A DNA stretch of 48,303 nt, taken from positions 1-48,303 of the IMG/VR virus record IMGVR_UViG_3300038701_002154; one strand, 5' to 3'. Below the pieces are notes generated by a model. That model was not told where the DNA came from and ran no database searches. It saw only the letters and a program-made list of their open reading frames with translations. This DNA comes from a virus. Both the position numbers and the translations under genes were made by a program. How positions within the stretch are numbered: position 1 is the stretch's first letter; each line of letters begins with the position of its first letter. This document shows positions 18,853-28,000 of this stretch, piece after piece.

Positions 18853-21254
18853 ATGAGTTTCCGTCGATTGACTCCGATAGAGAGACAGTTGCGATTGTTG
18901 GAGAGGCCCCGGGTGCTGATGAGGAAAGGCTGGGGAGACCTTTTGTTGGTGCGGCAGGTAATATACTGTCACAGGTAATGAACAGGGCTGGGTTATTACG
19001 GTCGTGTTGCTTTATGGGTAATGTATGTCAGTTTCGACCGCCGAAGAATGACATAACTAAGTTTCCGTGGAATGGTTGGCAGATTCAGGATGGTCTGAAT
19101 ACACTGGCTGGTGATATAGTTAGATGTGATCCTAGTCTGGTTGTGTTGTTGGGTAATACTGCGTTGAAAGCTGCGGGAGTGAAAGAGAGTGTTCTGAACA
19201 TGCGCGGGTCGTTGTTCAGGTGCATGGATATCGACTCACCGTTTTATGGTAGAAAGTGTATCGCTACAATACACCCGAATGCGATTCTGAGAAAGTATGA
19301 TTGGTTGCCGCTTATGTTGTTTGATATGCAACGAGCGAAAGAGGAAGCCGGTTCTCGAGAATTGTTTCTGCCTGAGCGTGTGTGCGACTTGGATTTGACG
19401 GCAGACCAGATTTGTGAGAAATTAGACAATTGGACACCCTGGAAGTTGGCTGCACTCGATATTGAGGGTGGTGTTAATTTGGAGGAGTTTCGAGGAATTA
19501 CTTGCATGTCGATCGCGGAGGATGCTAACTATGCGTTTGTTATTGACTGGACCAGGTTGAATGATCGTGATAAGGTTAAGGTGTTTGACTCTTATAGTGT
19601 GTGGATGCGTAGGCATGATATTCCTAAAGTGATGCACGGTGGGTTGTACGATGTGTTTTGTGTTAAGTGGAAACACAAGGTTCCGACAGGTGGGTTTGTT
19701 CATGACACTATGCTGAGTGCTTGGGAGTTGTATTGTGAGTTAGCAAAGTCTTTAGCCAATCATACGTCGATCTTTACGCGAGAGCCTTATTATAAGGATG
19801 AACGTAAGGCACTCGACTGGCATACGCATTTAAAGTATTGCTGTAAGGACTCTATGGTGACGTACGAAATACATAAGGCTCATATGAAAGAGCTGAGTGA
19901 GACACCAGCGTCAATGGAGCACTACACGTTTAATACTAAGCAACTTCCTATGTTGTCATATATCATGCGACGTGGATTTAAGTATGATACAGAGTTAGCG
20001 AAGGCAAAACGGTTGGAACTTCAAGTTGAACAGGATGAACTGATGGCAACTATTGAGATACTCAATGGTGAACCGATAAATCCTAACTCATCTAAACAAA
20101 TGTGCCACGCACTGTATTCGCGACACAGATTCGAGCCGCAATATCAGAAAGAGCGTGGACGTAAAACTAACAAACAGACAGCTGATGGTCTGGCGTTATT
20201 GACGTTGTTTAAAAAATATGACAGCGACTTCGTTTTTAACCTACTTAAATGGAAGCAGCTTGACGGAGTTCGCAAGCAGTTAGATATTAAACTTGATGAC
20301 GACGGACGAATACGCAGTCACTATAATCCTGTAGGTACAGAAACTGGAAGGTATGCGTGTTATAAGTCAAACACAGGTTCTGGTTACAACCTACAAACAA
20401 CAACTAAAAGGTTGCGGGAAACGTTTATAGCTGACGACGATCATCTTATGGCACAGATTGATTTGTCCGGTGCCGATGGTTGGACAGTTGCGGCGCATTC
20501 GTTAAGACTTGGCGATGATACGCTGATGAACGATTATCTAACTGGTGTGAAGCCGGCTAAGGTTATTGGTGCTATGTACCTCACTGGTGATACAAGTATT
20601 GCTAATATGTCATCTGAGCAGGTCTTAAGTTTGTGCTCTGAGTTTGACTGGAACAATGAACATGCTTGGTTGTATGCTGCATCTAAGGCAGGACAGCACG
20701 GATCATGCTATGGTATGGGTAAAATCACAATGTCCAGTAATATTCTTAGGCAGTCCTGGAAAAAGTCTGGGACTCCTATCTATGTGGAAGCAAAAGAATG
20801 TGAACGCATCAAAAACTTATTCTTTCGTCGCTATAAAGGTATTGAGAAGTGGCAACACTGGGTTAAGCGTCAAGTAGAGGAAGAAGGTTGTTTAACTGCG
20901 GCCTCCGGACATACAAGACAATTCTTCGGTCGTCGGACGGATAATGCAACGTACCAAACCGCCTTATCACACGAACCGCAAGCTAATACAACCTATGCCA
21001 CGGCGCTCGCTGGTCAGGCTTTGTGGAGCGACCCTAGAAACAGAACACAACAAGGCGATTTAATTATAGAACCTTTACACCAAGTACATGACGCCTTAGT
21101 AGTGCAATTTCATAAAGATACGTTGGAAGACTCTAAAGCAAAGATAAATAAATACTTTGATACTACATTGACAATTGGAGGTGTTGAAGTGAAGATACCT
21201 TTTGAGGCTGAAATCGGTCACTATTGGGGTGATGATTCTGTAGCAACACTATGA
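18834..21254 (+). CDS. polA: UDG-like domain fused to family-A DNA polymerase with 3'-5' exonuclease
   Basis: 806 residues in three parts. Residues about 15-180: uracil-DNA-glycosylase superfamily (family 4/5-like), G23-EAPG27 and GRPFVGAAG at the front, VLLGNTAL in the middle, H147-PNAIL near the end; no paired N-terminal Fe-S cysteines are seen. Residues about 200-380: DEDD exonuclease, D209-I-E211, then MHGGLYD and YCCKD. Residues about 380-806: polymerase with motif A D543-LSGAD548, O-helix K618-AGQH622-GSCY626-G and motif C H752-D753-A754. It replicates phage DNA; the UDG part may remove or sense uracil. Three polymerase positions differ from E. coli Pol I: E710 is D548, F762 is H622 and E883 is A754. 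The metal-binding aspartates are kept, so it should be active. Confidence 0.9.
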   Translation: MANQVLNEFPSIDSDRETVAIVGEAPGADEERLGRPFVGAAGNILSQVMNRAGLLRSCCFMGNVCQFRPPKNDITKFPWNGWQIQDGLNTLAGDIVRCDPSLVVLLGNTALKAAGVKESVLNMRGSLFRCMDIDSPFYGRKCIATIHPNAILRKYDWLPLMLFDMQRAKEEAGSRELFLPERVCDLDLTADQICEKLDNWTPWKLAALDIEGGVNLEEFRGITCMSIAEDANYAFVIDWTRLNDRDKVKVFDSYSVWMRRHDIPKVMHGGLYDVFCVKWKHKVPTGGFVHDTMLSAWELYCELAKSLANHTSIFTREPYYKDERKALDWHTHLKYCCKDSMVTYEIHKAHMKELSETPASMEHYTFNTKQLPMLSYIMRRGFKYDTELAKAKRLELQVEQDELMATIEILNGEPINPNSSKQMCHALYSRHRFEPQYQKERGRKTNKQTADGLALLTLFKKYDSDFVFNLLKWKQLDGVRKQLDIKLDDDGRIRSHYNPVGTETGRYACYKSNTGSGYNLQTTTKRLRETFIADDDHLMAQIDLSGADGWTVAAHSLRLGDDTLMNDYLTGVKPAKVIGAMYLTGDTSIANMSSEQVLSLCSEFDWNNEHAWLYAASKAGQHGSCYGMGKITMSSNILRQSWKKSGTPIYVEAKECERIKNLFFRRYKGIEKWQHWVKRQVEEEGCLTAASGHTRQFFGRRTDNATYQTALSHEPQANTTYATALAGQALWSDPRNRTQQGDLIIEPLHQVHDALVVQFHKDTLEDSKAKINKYFDTTLTIGGVEVKIPFEAEIGHYWGDDSVATL

Positions 21255-21493
21255 CACAACAAGATAAACGAGATAAACTTTTACAAGACATCAACCTCAC
21301 TGGCACACTAGAAGTAAACGCGGAGTATATTCTGCGTGAATGTTTTGACTCTATGACTATAGGGTTTTGGTGTCAGTGCAACAATCTTTTGTACGAAATA
21401 AACACTAAACCAAGAGCAGAGTTCCATTGTGGGATGACAGTAAAGTTCATCGCAAAACCGGTACTCACACCGTCACCAGAAGAAGAGCTATGA
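21251..21493 (+). CDS. Small hypothetical protein
   Basis: 80 residues, overlapping the polymerase stop and the next start by 3-4 nt each. Mixed alpha/beta with four cysteines (CFDS, CQC, HCG). No defined finger pattern. Probably co-translated with the replication genes; no function is assigned. Confidence 0.6.
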   Translation: MTQQDKRDKLLQDINLTGTLEVNAEYILRECFDSMTIGFWCQCNNLLYEINTKPRAEFHCGMTVKFIAKPVLTPSPEEEL

Positions 21494-22071
21494 ACAAAAA
21501 ACAACCTAATGTGCATCTTATAACAGATGCGTTTAGAGACGAGGTCGCTAGACTGCGACTTAAGTATGATACTGTAGTAGAGACCGGCACCCACGATGGA
21601 TCTGGTAGTACTCAAATATTCGTAGATAATAACTATAAGGTGCGCACGTGTGAGTGTGATATCCGAAAAGTAAAAGCGGCTCGTGAGCGTTTTCTGACTC
21701 ATGACGTAGATGTAGCACACGCCTACACCACTTACGAACACGACCTAGATCCTATTTATGTGGCGCGTTTGGATGCATACGACGCGAGTCCTAGCTGGTC
21801 CGATGAACAGTGGTTAGACACACAAATACAAGAGTACCGAAATTCCGTTCTGTACTTCTTGGACTCCCACTGGACCATGGGTATACGTGAGTTCCTTCGT
21901 ATTATCTACATGCACCAGAATTTTGGAGGTGAATGGACTATTCTGCTGGATGACGCAATCAACCATAAACACAACTCGTCAATCCACTACGCTAAATCAA
22001 TTTATAAAGACCGATGTAAGGTTCATAGAATAGGAGGTGAAAGATGGGCGCGCATTACTTTGCTACCATGA
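21490..22071 (+). CDS. SAM-dependent methyltransferase-like protein
   Basis: 193 residues from the ATG at 21490 (overlapping the previous stop, ATGA); the frame is open upstream but that region codes the preceding gene. Motif I is YDTVVETGTHDGSGS (residues about 28-42), followed by a strand with an acidic residue that would bind the SAM ribose (VRTCECD), then a later SVLYFLDSHW and WTILLDDA. This is the class-I Rossmann methyltransferase layout used by small-molecule or glycan methylases (FkbM-like in style). The substrate is unknown; the neighbouring GT9-like gene makes a sugar target plausible. Confidence 0.65.
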   Translation: MNKKQPNVHLITDAFRDEVARLRLKYDTVVETGTHDGSGSTQIFVDNNYKVRTCECDIRKVKAARERFLTHDVDVAHAYTTYEHDLDPIYVARLDAYDASPSWSDEQWLDTQIQEYRNSVLYFLDSHWTMGIREFLRIIYMHQNFGGEWTILLDDAINHKHNSSIHYAKSIYKDRCKVHRIGGERWARITLLP

Positions 22072-22895
22072 AACCAATGTTGGCTAAAAAGTTCAAAGAC
22101 CAGCGACACAAACTCAAGTTCCCTTGTTACGTACAACCAAAATTAAATGGTGTGCGTATGCTGTTCTTTGACGGATGTCTGCAAAGTCGAGATTCGAAAG
22201 AGTGGAAGCCGGGGATTTTACCTCACATTGAGGAAGCTTTACAGTATTTTCCCTCTAGTATGATGCTGGACGGTGAACTCTATATTCATGGTGAATCTCT
22301 ACAAATGATAAATTCTCGTGTTAGTGTCAATCGTGTCAATTCGCATCAAGCTGCCACTGACGTCGTTTACCACGTATTCGACTGTTTAGACTTTGATTGG
22401 CTAGAGTGTGAGTTCGCGCAGAGATCTGCATTCTTGTGTAACGCACTCCCGTCTTTTCCTGACTGTGTTCAATTCGTTCCTACCCACGAAATTCAATCAC
22501 ACGCAGAAGGTGATTACTGGTTTAACCATTACAAAGAACAAGGTTACGAAGGTCTAATGTATCGCCAAAACGTGGAATACGGTTTAGGGCACAAATGTGG
22601 TAACAAAGAAAATCGTTGGGATGTCTTACTTAAACGCAAAGACTTTCTTGACGAAGACTGTGAAATTGTAGACTTCGAATACGGCACAGGTAAATACGAA
22701 AACTGCGTAGGTAGTCTTATTTTACGATTCCCAGCTAATAACTGCATCTTCAACGCCGGTAGTGGTTTAAGCGACGCTCAACGTCATCGTTATGTGTCAA
22801 ACCCACCAATCGGACTCACCGCCAAAATCAAATACGAAATGCTCTCTGACAAGGGCGTCCCACTAAAACCAACCATAGAATGTGTAAATGAGTAA
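22044..22895 (+). CDS. ATP-dependent DNA ligase
   Basis: 283 residues. Nucleotidyltransferase motifs in order: I QPK33-LNGVR (the Lys that is adenylated), III MLDGELYIH, IV EGLMYR and V LLKRKDF, followed by a C-terminal OB-like part. Motif I reads K-x-N-G rather than the common K-x-D-G. It seals nicks during replication. The start at 22044 is supported by GGAGG six nt upstream, the one clear Shine-Dalgarno noticed in this genome; it overlaps the methyltransferase-like gene by 28 nt and the GGAGG lies inside that gene. Confidence 0.85.
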   Translation: MGAHYFATMKPMLAKKFKDQRHKLKFPCYVQPKLNGVRMLFFDGCLQSRDSKEWKPGILPHIEEALQYFPSSMMLDGELYIHGESLQMINSRVSVNRVNSHQAATDVVYHVFDCLDFDWLECEFAQRSAFLCNALPSFPDCVQFVPTHEIQSHAEGDYWFNHYKEQGYEGLMYRQNVEYGLGHKCGNKENRWDVLLKRKDFLDEDCEIVDFEYGTGKYENCVGSLILRFPANNCIFNAGSGLSDAQRHRYVSNPPIGLTAKIKYEMLSDKGVPLKPTIECVNE

Positions 22896-23646
22896 AAAAG
22901 TACAAATCTTCCGCTTTGGTGTTCAGGGAGGACTCGGAGACGTGATCTTCCAGTCGTTCCCGTGTTATGAATACTTACGTAAAACTGATGATCCCTGTGT
23001 TATTCACATAGGCTGTCGCATAACCAACACTGAGGATCTCTTTCGATTCAACAAGAAAAACATACGTGTAGTTCCTAATACCACACGTTTCGGTAGCGTC
23101 GAACTAAAATCACAACAACCAATAGGCGCAGAAAAAGCTGCTGTAAAAGAACTCGGCGGTGCTGGCTACTATATTCCCAGGCTTCAACCGCGTTGTTGGA
23201 CGGCTCCTCCTCGTTACCCGATACCCCTTGTTACAATGGAAGCGTCCAAGTACCTAATAATACCTAAGAGTTCCGGGGAGGATCGAAGAATACCAACAGA
23301 CATAGTTAACACCTATCCAACTAATAAATACAAAGTCCTAGGAAGCCTTGATTTTCCCTCATTCGCTTCCTATCAACTCTCCCTATTGGAATATATAGCA
23401 CTAGTTCGTGCAGCGAACCACTTGGTTACTTGCGATACGTCAGCTTTGGCTATTGGAATGTTGTTTGGTAAAGCTACTACTGTGTATATAGATACGAAAG
23501 GTGACGGACCTTATGGGTGTAACGGTAAACCACTTAACCATATGTCTCGAATGATGTGGGCTAGCCCTAATGTGAATGTTAGAGATTATGAGGGTAGTGT
23601 GCTGAAACCTGAAGGCGCTATGTATTCAAATGAACAGTGGTCATAA
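22888..23646 (+). CDS. GT9-like (heptosyltransferase-type) glycosyltransferase
   Basis: 252 residues. The N-terminal GGLGDVIFQSFPCYEYLRK (about 14-32) matches the G-x-G-D...P start of GT9 enzymes. The C-terminal LLEYIALVRAANHLVTCDTSALAIGMLFGKATTVYID (about 171-207) matches their nucleotide-sugar site, where a D-(S/T) pair precedes the conserved A-x-A-x-G-x-P region. It is shorter than ADP-heptose:LPS heptosyltransferases (about 320-350 residues), so the middle is trimmed. It could modify host surface sugars to block superinfection, or modify DNA or protein. It overlaps the ligase by 8 nt and is the last gene before the structured 23648-23769 region. Confidence 0.7.
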   Translation: MSKKVQIFRFGVQGGLGDVIFQSFPCYEYLRKTDDPCVIHIGCRITNTEDLFRFNKKNIRVVPNTTRFGSVELKSQQPIGAEKAAVKELGGAGYYIPRLQPRCWTAPPRYPIPLVTMEASKYLIIPKSSGEDRRIPTDIVNTYPTNKYKVLGSLDFPSFASYQLSLLEYIALVRAANHLVTCDTSALAIGMLFGKATTVYIDTKGDGPYGCNGKPLNHMSRMMWASPNVNVRDYEGSVLKPEGAMYSNEQWS

Positions 23647-23647
23647 G

Positions 23648-23769
23648 TGCATGGCCTAATTCGCCATGTAAGCGCGCCTAAGCCATCGCAATCCCGCCCG
23701 CTATGATCATACCCGGCGGGGATTCAAATGCCGTAGCGGGCGAATGATGGCCAATGGCGGGCAATCCCG
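23648..23769 (+). ncRNA. GC-rich multi-hairpin intergenic region (candidate structured RNA)
   Basis: The 171-bp gap to the next gene has no ORF and is much more GC-rich than both neighbours. Three hairpins lie in series: 23648-23655 with 23663-23670 (8 bp, one wobble), 23695-23703 with 23734-23742 (9 bp perfect, enclosing a 30-nt segment with its own small CCC/GGG stem) and 23758-23761 with 23766-23769 (4 bp, CAAT loop). The phrase GCAATCCCG occurs twice. No U-tract follows. It could be a small RNA, a processing site or an origin element. The strand is assumed from the flanking genes. Confidence 0.4.
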
Positions 23770-23817
23770 GATGCGTCGCCGACCTCGATTTACAATGAAG
23801 ATTACAGTATAACAATT

Positions 23818-25041
23818 ATGTCCTTTATAAAAGACTACATCTTAGCTACCTCAGGCAATGAGGCACCAGATACTTTTCACAAATGGAGCGCGTTATCTGC
23901 GCTCTCGTCTCTATGTTCACGTCGTGTATGGGTGGACCAGGGGATTTTCATAGCATACCCTAATATGTATGTGATGCTAGTTGGTAGCGCAGGGATTAAA
24001 AAGTCTACAGCCATGTCACTAGCACGTAACCTAATACGTGAATTGAAGACGATACCAATCGCACCACCTTCAATCACCAAAGAAGCTATGACAGAGTATA
24101 TGGCAGAAGAAGATACGCCCTGCCTTAAAAACTTCAAATACCACCATAACGGTAAAGATATCTTAAAGTCCTACACTCACTTATCTATCTTCGCGAACGA
24201 GCTTGTCACGCTGATTAACTCAGGCGGCAATGCTATGGGTATGATCGAGTTCTTAACTGACATATTCGACACCGACGAGGAGTTCGAGGTGCGTACTAAA
24301 AACCGAGGCACCGACACGATAAAAGCACCCTACATCACTGTTCTTGCTTGCCTTACAACTGAGACGCTCTCTAACCTGATGAACACAAAAATCATCTCGT
24401 CGGGTTTTTCGCGAAGATGTATATTTGTTTACTCAAATGACTATGGTAATCCTGTACCTCGTCCTATTGTAACGCAAGAACAAGCAGACGCCTGGAATCG
24501 TTGCGTGCAACGTGGCAAAGACATCCAAAAACTCTCAGGTCAATTCACCTGGGAACCAGAAGCCGAAGAGTTCTGGGATGACTGGTACGTTCAATGCCAC
24601 AAACAGAAAGAAAGAGAGGACTCCGAAATACGTTCCGGGTTTCTACAAACTAAACCCAACTACGTCCTTAAAATTGCGGCACTTCTCAGGGTTTCAGACT
24701 CTGATCAACTGATAATCACTAGAGAATCCTTAGAGCTAGCACTAGCGTTTATCACAGAGATCGAACCTGATATGGATATAGTCTTCGCAGGAGCTGGTAG
24801 AAATGAGCTGTCACCTATTGCTAAGTCTATTGAAGCTATGGTGGTGTCCTCGGCCGAGCCTATTATGTTGAATCGGATACACGCCACGTTCTTCAAAGAG
24901 GCTTCTACTAGCGAGATTAACGATATATTAGAACATCTGTCGGAATCCAATAAGATTAAGTTACTTAGAGTGACTAAGGACCGCCAAGTCCTGAAGCTCG
25001 TTGCAAGACCGGACTTCGTCTTAAAAGGTGGTCAGCCATAG
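23818..25041 (+). CDS. DUF3987-type ATPase, probable replicative helicase or primase-helicase part
   Basis: 407 residues. Starts in the DUF3987 manner (DYILATSGNEAPDTFHKWSALSALSSL), then VMLVGSAGIKKST (Walker A, residues 56-64), a Walker-B-like strand in HLSIFANELVTLI (about 122-134), and ITVLACLTTETL with a conserved GFSRRCIFVY (about 198-207) resembling an arginine finger. A C-terminal helix-turn-helix-like part follows. Related phage proteins are often fused to primase domains; here no primase part is attached, so DNA unwinding is the best guess. The gene ends 68 nt inside the oppositely oriented giant virion gene. The leader is TACAGTATAACAATT, without a Shine-Dalgarno. Confidence 0.75.
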   Translation: MSFIKDYILATSGNEAPDTFHKWSALSALSSLCSRRVWVDQGIFIAYPNMYVMLVGSAGIKKSTAMSLARNLIRELKTIPIAPPSITKEAMTEYMAEEDTPCLKNFKYHHNGKDILKSYTHLSIFANELVTLINSGGNAMGMIEFLTDIFDTDEEFEVRTKNRGTDTIKAPYITVLACLTTETLSNLMNTKIISSGFSRRCIFVYSNDYGNPVPRPIVTQEQADAWNRCVQRGKDIQKLSGQFTWEPEAEEFWDDWYVQCHKQKEREDSEIRSGFLQTKPNYVLKIAALLRVSDSDQLIITRESLELALAFITEIEPDMDIVFAGAGRNELSPIAKSIEAMVVSSAEPIMLNRIHATFFKEASTSEINDILEHLSESNKIKLLRVTKDRQVLKLVARPDFVLKGGQP

Positions 25042-28000
25042 CAGCTGCTTGAGGTCTTGGTAACGAAACGTTCTTCGACATAATCTGGTCTACAATAGAA
25101 GCGCGCTGTAGTGATCTTTTTGATACACTGACAGGGATACCTAAGTTCTGCATTGTTTGTGTTCTGCTTAACAAACGATTCACCTCGCTGGTGCCGCCTG
25201 ATAAGCCTAACGAGTTTAGTAGTGCTTGACTGCCTACAGTAGAGTCAAAGGTTCCTGTACGTCTAGGGTCCCGGGGATTCTCCCGGCGCTCTATACGCTC
25301 AGCTACCTTTTTGGCTCCGTCAGAGACGGCTCTGTTGTACTCCTGTTCAGCTGCTTGTACCATTCCCTGCTCTTGAAACTTGACAACCTTTGGATCTTGT
25401 CTGGCGACTTGATCTAAGTACTGTCTAGCCAATGCTGGGTTTTCTGTATAAAGGTCAGCTATCTCATCGAAGAGATTAATGTCACGTTCTCTGATACGCT
25501 CCTGGTGTCTACGATCTAGCCGCTCGTAGGATTTGAGTTTGTTAAGTCTTTGTGGAGTAAATCCCACGCTGTAGGCAAACTTCTCAGCGAATGAACCGTC
25601 AATAAGCATACCACCATTTTGATCTCGAAACTCACCTCCGTCTTTATACATTTTGATAGGTTTGCGCCATGCGATAGGTGCGATATCTTCAAATGCCTGG
25701 GCAGCGTCACGATCTTTTAGTAGCGACGTCGCACTCTTGGTTATTGATTCGACTACAGATCCTGTAGGACCAGCGAGTGCCCCTAGCGAATAGCCGTCAT
25801 AGGCGTTAACACCTAAGACGCCTCCGATAGCAAACCTTGATCCAACGTCAGGTGCACCGGGTAGTGTTTTACCTAAAATCGCATTGGCCGCTCCGTGCAT
25901 TATAATGTCTGACATCATACCGCCGTCCTCTTTTTCGTCCTCTTCAAAGAACTCTGCGAGACCTTCACGTAATTCACGCTCTAGTTCAACACCGGTTAGT
26001 GTCTCAAACATGTGCATTGATGCCTGCATGAAAGGTAATCCTACTAGACCGGCTCCAAAGAACTGTGTGGCGACCATAGTTGTCAATGCCTTGCGCGCTT
26101 TCTTTCTGTCGGCTTCGGTTAGGTGCGGGTATTGTTTCTTAGAAAATGCGGTTTCAGCGTAGCGTCGCATCATAGATAACATTCCGAATGTGTAACCTTG
26201 TAGTGAATACAGAGCTTGTCCAGTTGTCCTGAATCCTTCTTTACCAGAAAACAAAGCGGTCGGACGGTTAGCTTTACCACCTGATAACGCAACAACACGT
26301 GTGAACTCACCAGCAGACTCGATCGCCTCTTGGTGCGACTTACCATTCTTACGAGCTATTTCGTAACCGGTAATAAGTCCAACACGAGAGTTAAACTCTG
26401 TGAATTGTTGGTAGAATCGTAGCGAGTGGTTTGCAAACAACCGAACTGGTGTTAGACCCGCTTCTAGCAGTCTACTACCCGCTTGGCCGTCGCGACCTGC
26501 TAATCCTGACGCATCAACGTTAGAGGCTAAGTCCACATCGACAATGTCCGCTGCGTGAGTTAACGAGATCCAGTTGTGTTCAGCTGCGTATTTCATCAGC
26601 TCTTGGTGCTCAGGTTTATCCCAGAGACTGTTATTATCACGTGCGCTTCGTTTAGCTATATGTTTAGCTGTAAATTTACCGACCTGTCGTTGAGCTTCCA
26701 GAATCATTTTACTGGCCTCAACAAAACCCATACCTTGGTTAATCATTTCAGGAACATAACTAAAGGCCGGTTGTCCTACCTCAATTACGTGAGATGAAAG
26801 GTTAGTTCCTAGGAAGTATGCCGCATTGTATTTAGCCAACCTAGTACCCATTTTAGTATCCGGTGTAAGAAAGTTCTCAATATGCTGCATCACATCAGGC
26901 ATATGAGCTTGCACTTTTGGGTTCTTCAATTCTTCGTTTGTAAGTTGATAACGAAGCTCGTTGTTAAGCACCTTTTTGTGCAGTGCTCTAGTGGCTGCGT
27001 TGAAGTAAGCGAACTGTGTTTGGATCATGTCCAAATCATCTCGACCCGGCTTGAACTTACGATACGCACCTTGTTTAACCATTTCTTTCGCTTTCAACTC
27101 TCTGTTGAATAACGTAGAATAATCGAGCATAGATTTCAACTCGGTAGTTAAACTCTCGTCCAATCCAAGCGTATCAATCAAAGCTCGATTCTTATCGTCG
27201 TAAGCTTTCAGCACCTGACCCATTTGATCCTCGGCAACCATATGAGGTATACCACGCCGACCCGTATCGGTCGCTATAACCTTACCACCTTCACGATCCA
27301 ATCGAGCTCTGAGGTTCTTTTCATAAACCTCCATGTCTTTCAGCTTATCAAAAGCCTGACCGCCTGTTTCTCCGTTCGCTTCCTTCCAACGAAGGAAATA
27401 CTTACCTACTCGAATCTCAGAAAAGAAGTGTGGATTTTCTGCAAAAGTCTTTAACAACTCTGTGTTGTCTTTATGTTGCTGCCTTACCAAATCGTTCAGT
27501 CGAATAAATAGATCACCATCCACTGCCTGAGCTGCCTTGGCCATCATCTCCTTACCTTGCACAACTTCTGCAGGATCAATACTACTCATCGCACGCTGTC
27601 CGCGATATATGTAATCTGCGATAGCTGGTGCCTTATCCCACAGATCAGGACGACTTGAAGCAATTACTGCCTTAAGAATAGCAATATTACCACTGTCTAC
27701 AACCTTTTCCGTCTCCGCGTACTGGAATTGCTCCATTGCATCGTGAAAACGTTTAACCGTCTCAATGACTGCTTGTCTTTCTTTAATCGGCAGCGCGTCC
27801 AGTTTGGCCCTGAGCTGACTATCAGCTTTCTTTAAGTCGGTATAAGCCAACATCTTACCAGTGCGATCCTTACCGTTATCGTCTTTCCACCTGTGTTTCT
27901 GCATTGTACGCATCCAGTCAGACGCCAGTTTATTCAACTTAGGCTTATCACGAACCATCTCGTACTTCAGTCTAGCATCCTTAGTAGCAAACACAGGAGC

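Noticed and set aside
23695-23742. Stem of 9 bp closing a segment with TTCAAAT, resembling a tRNA acceptor plus T-arm
   Set aside because: Far too short for a tRNA, with no D-arm or anticodon arm and no proper T-stem.
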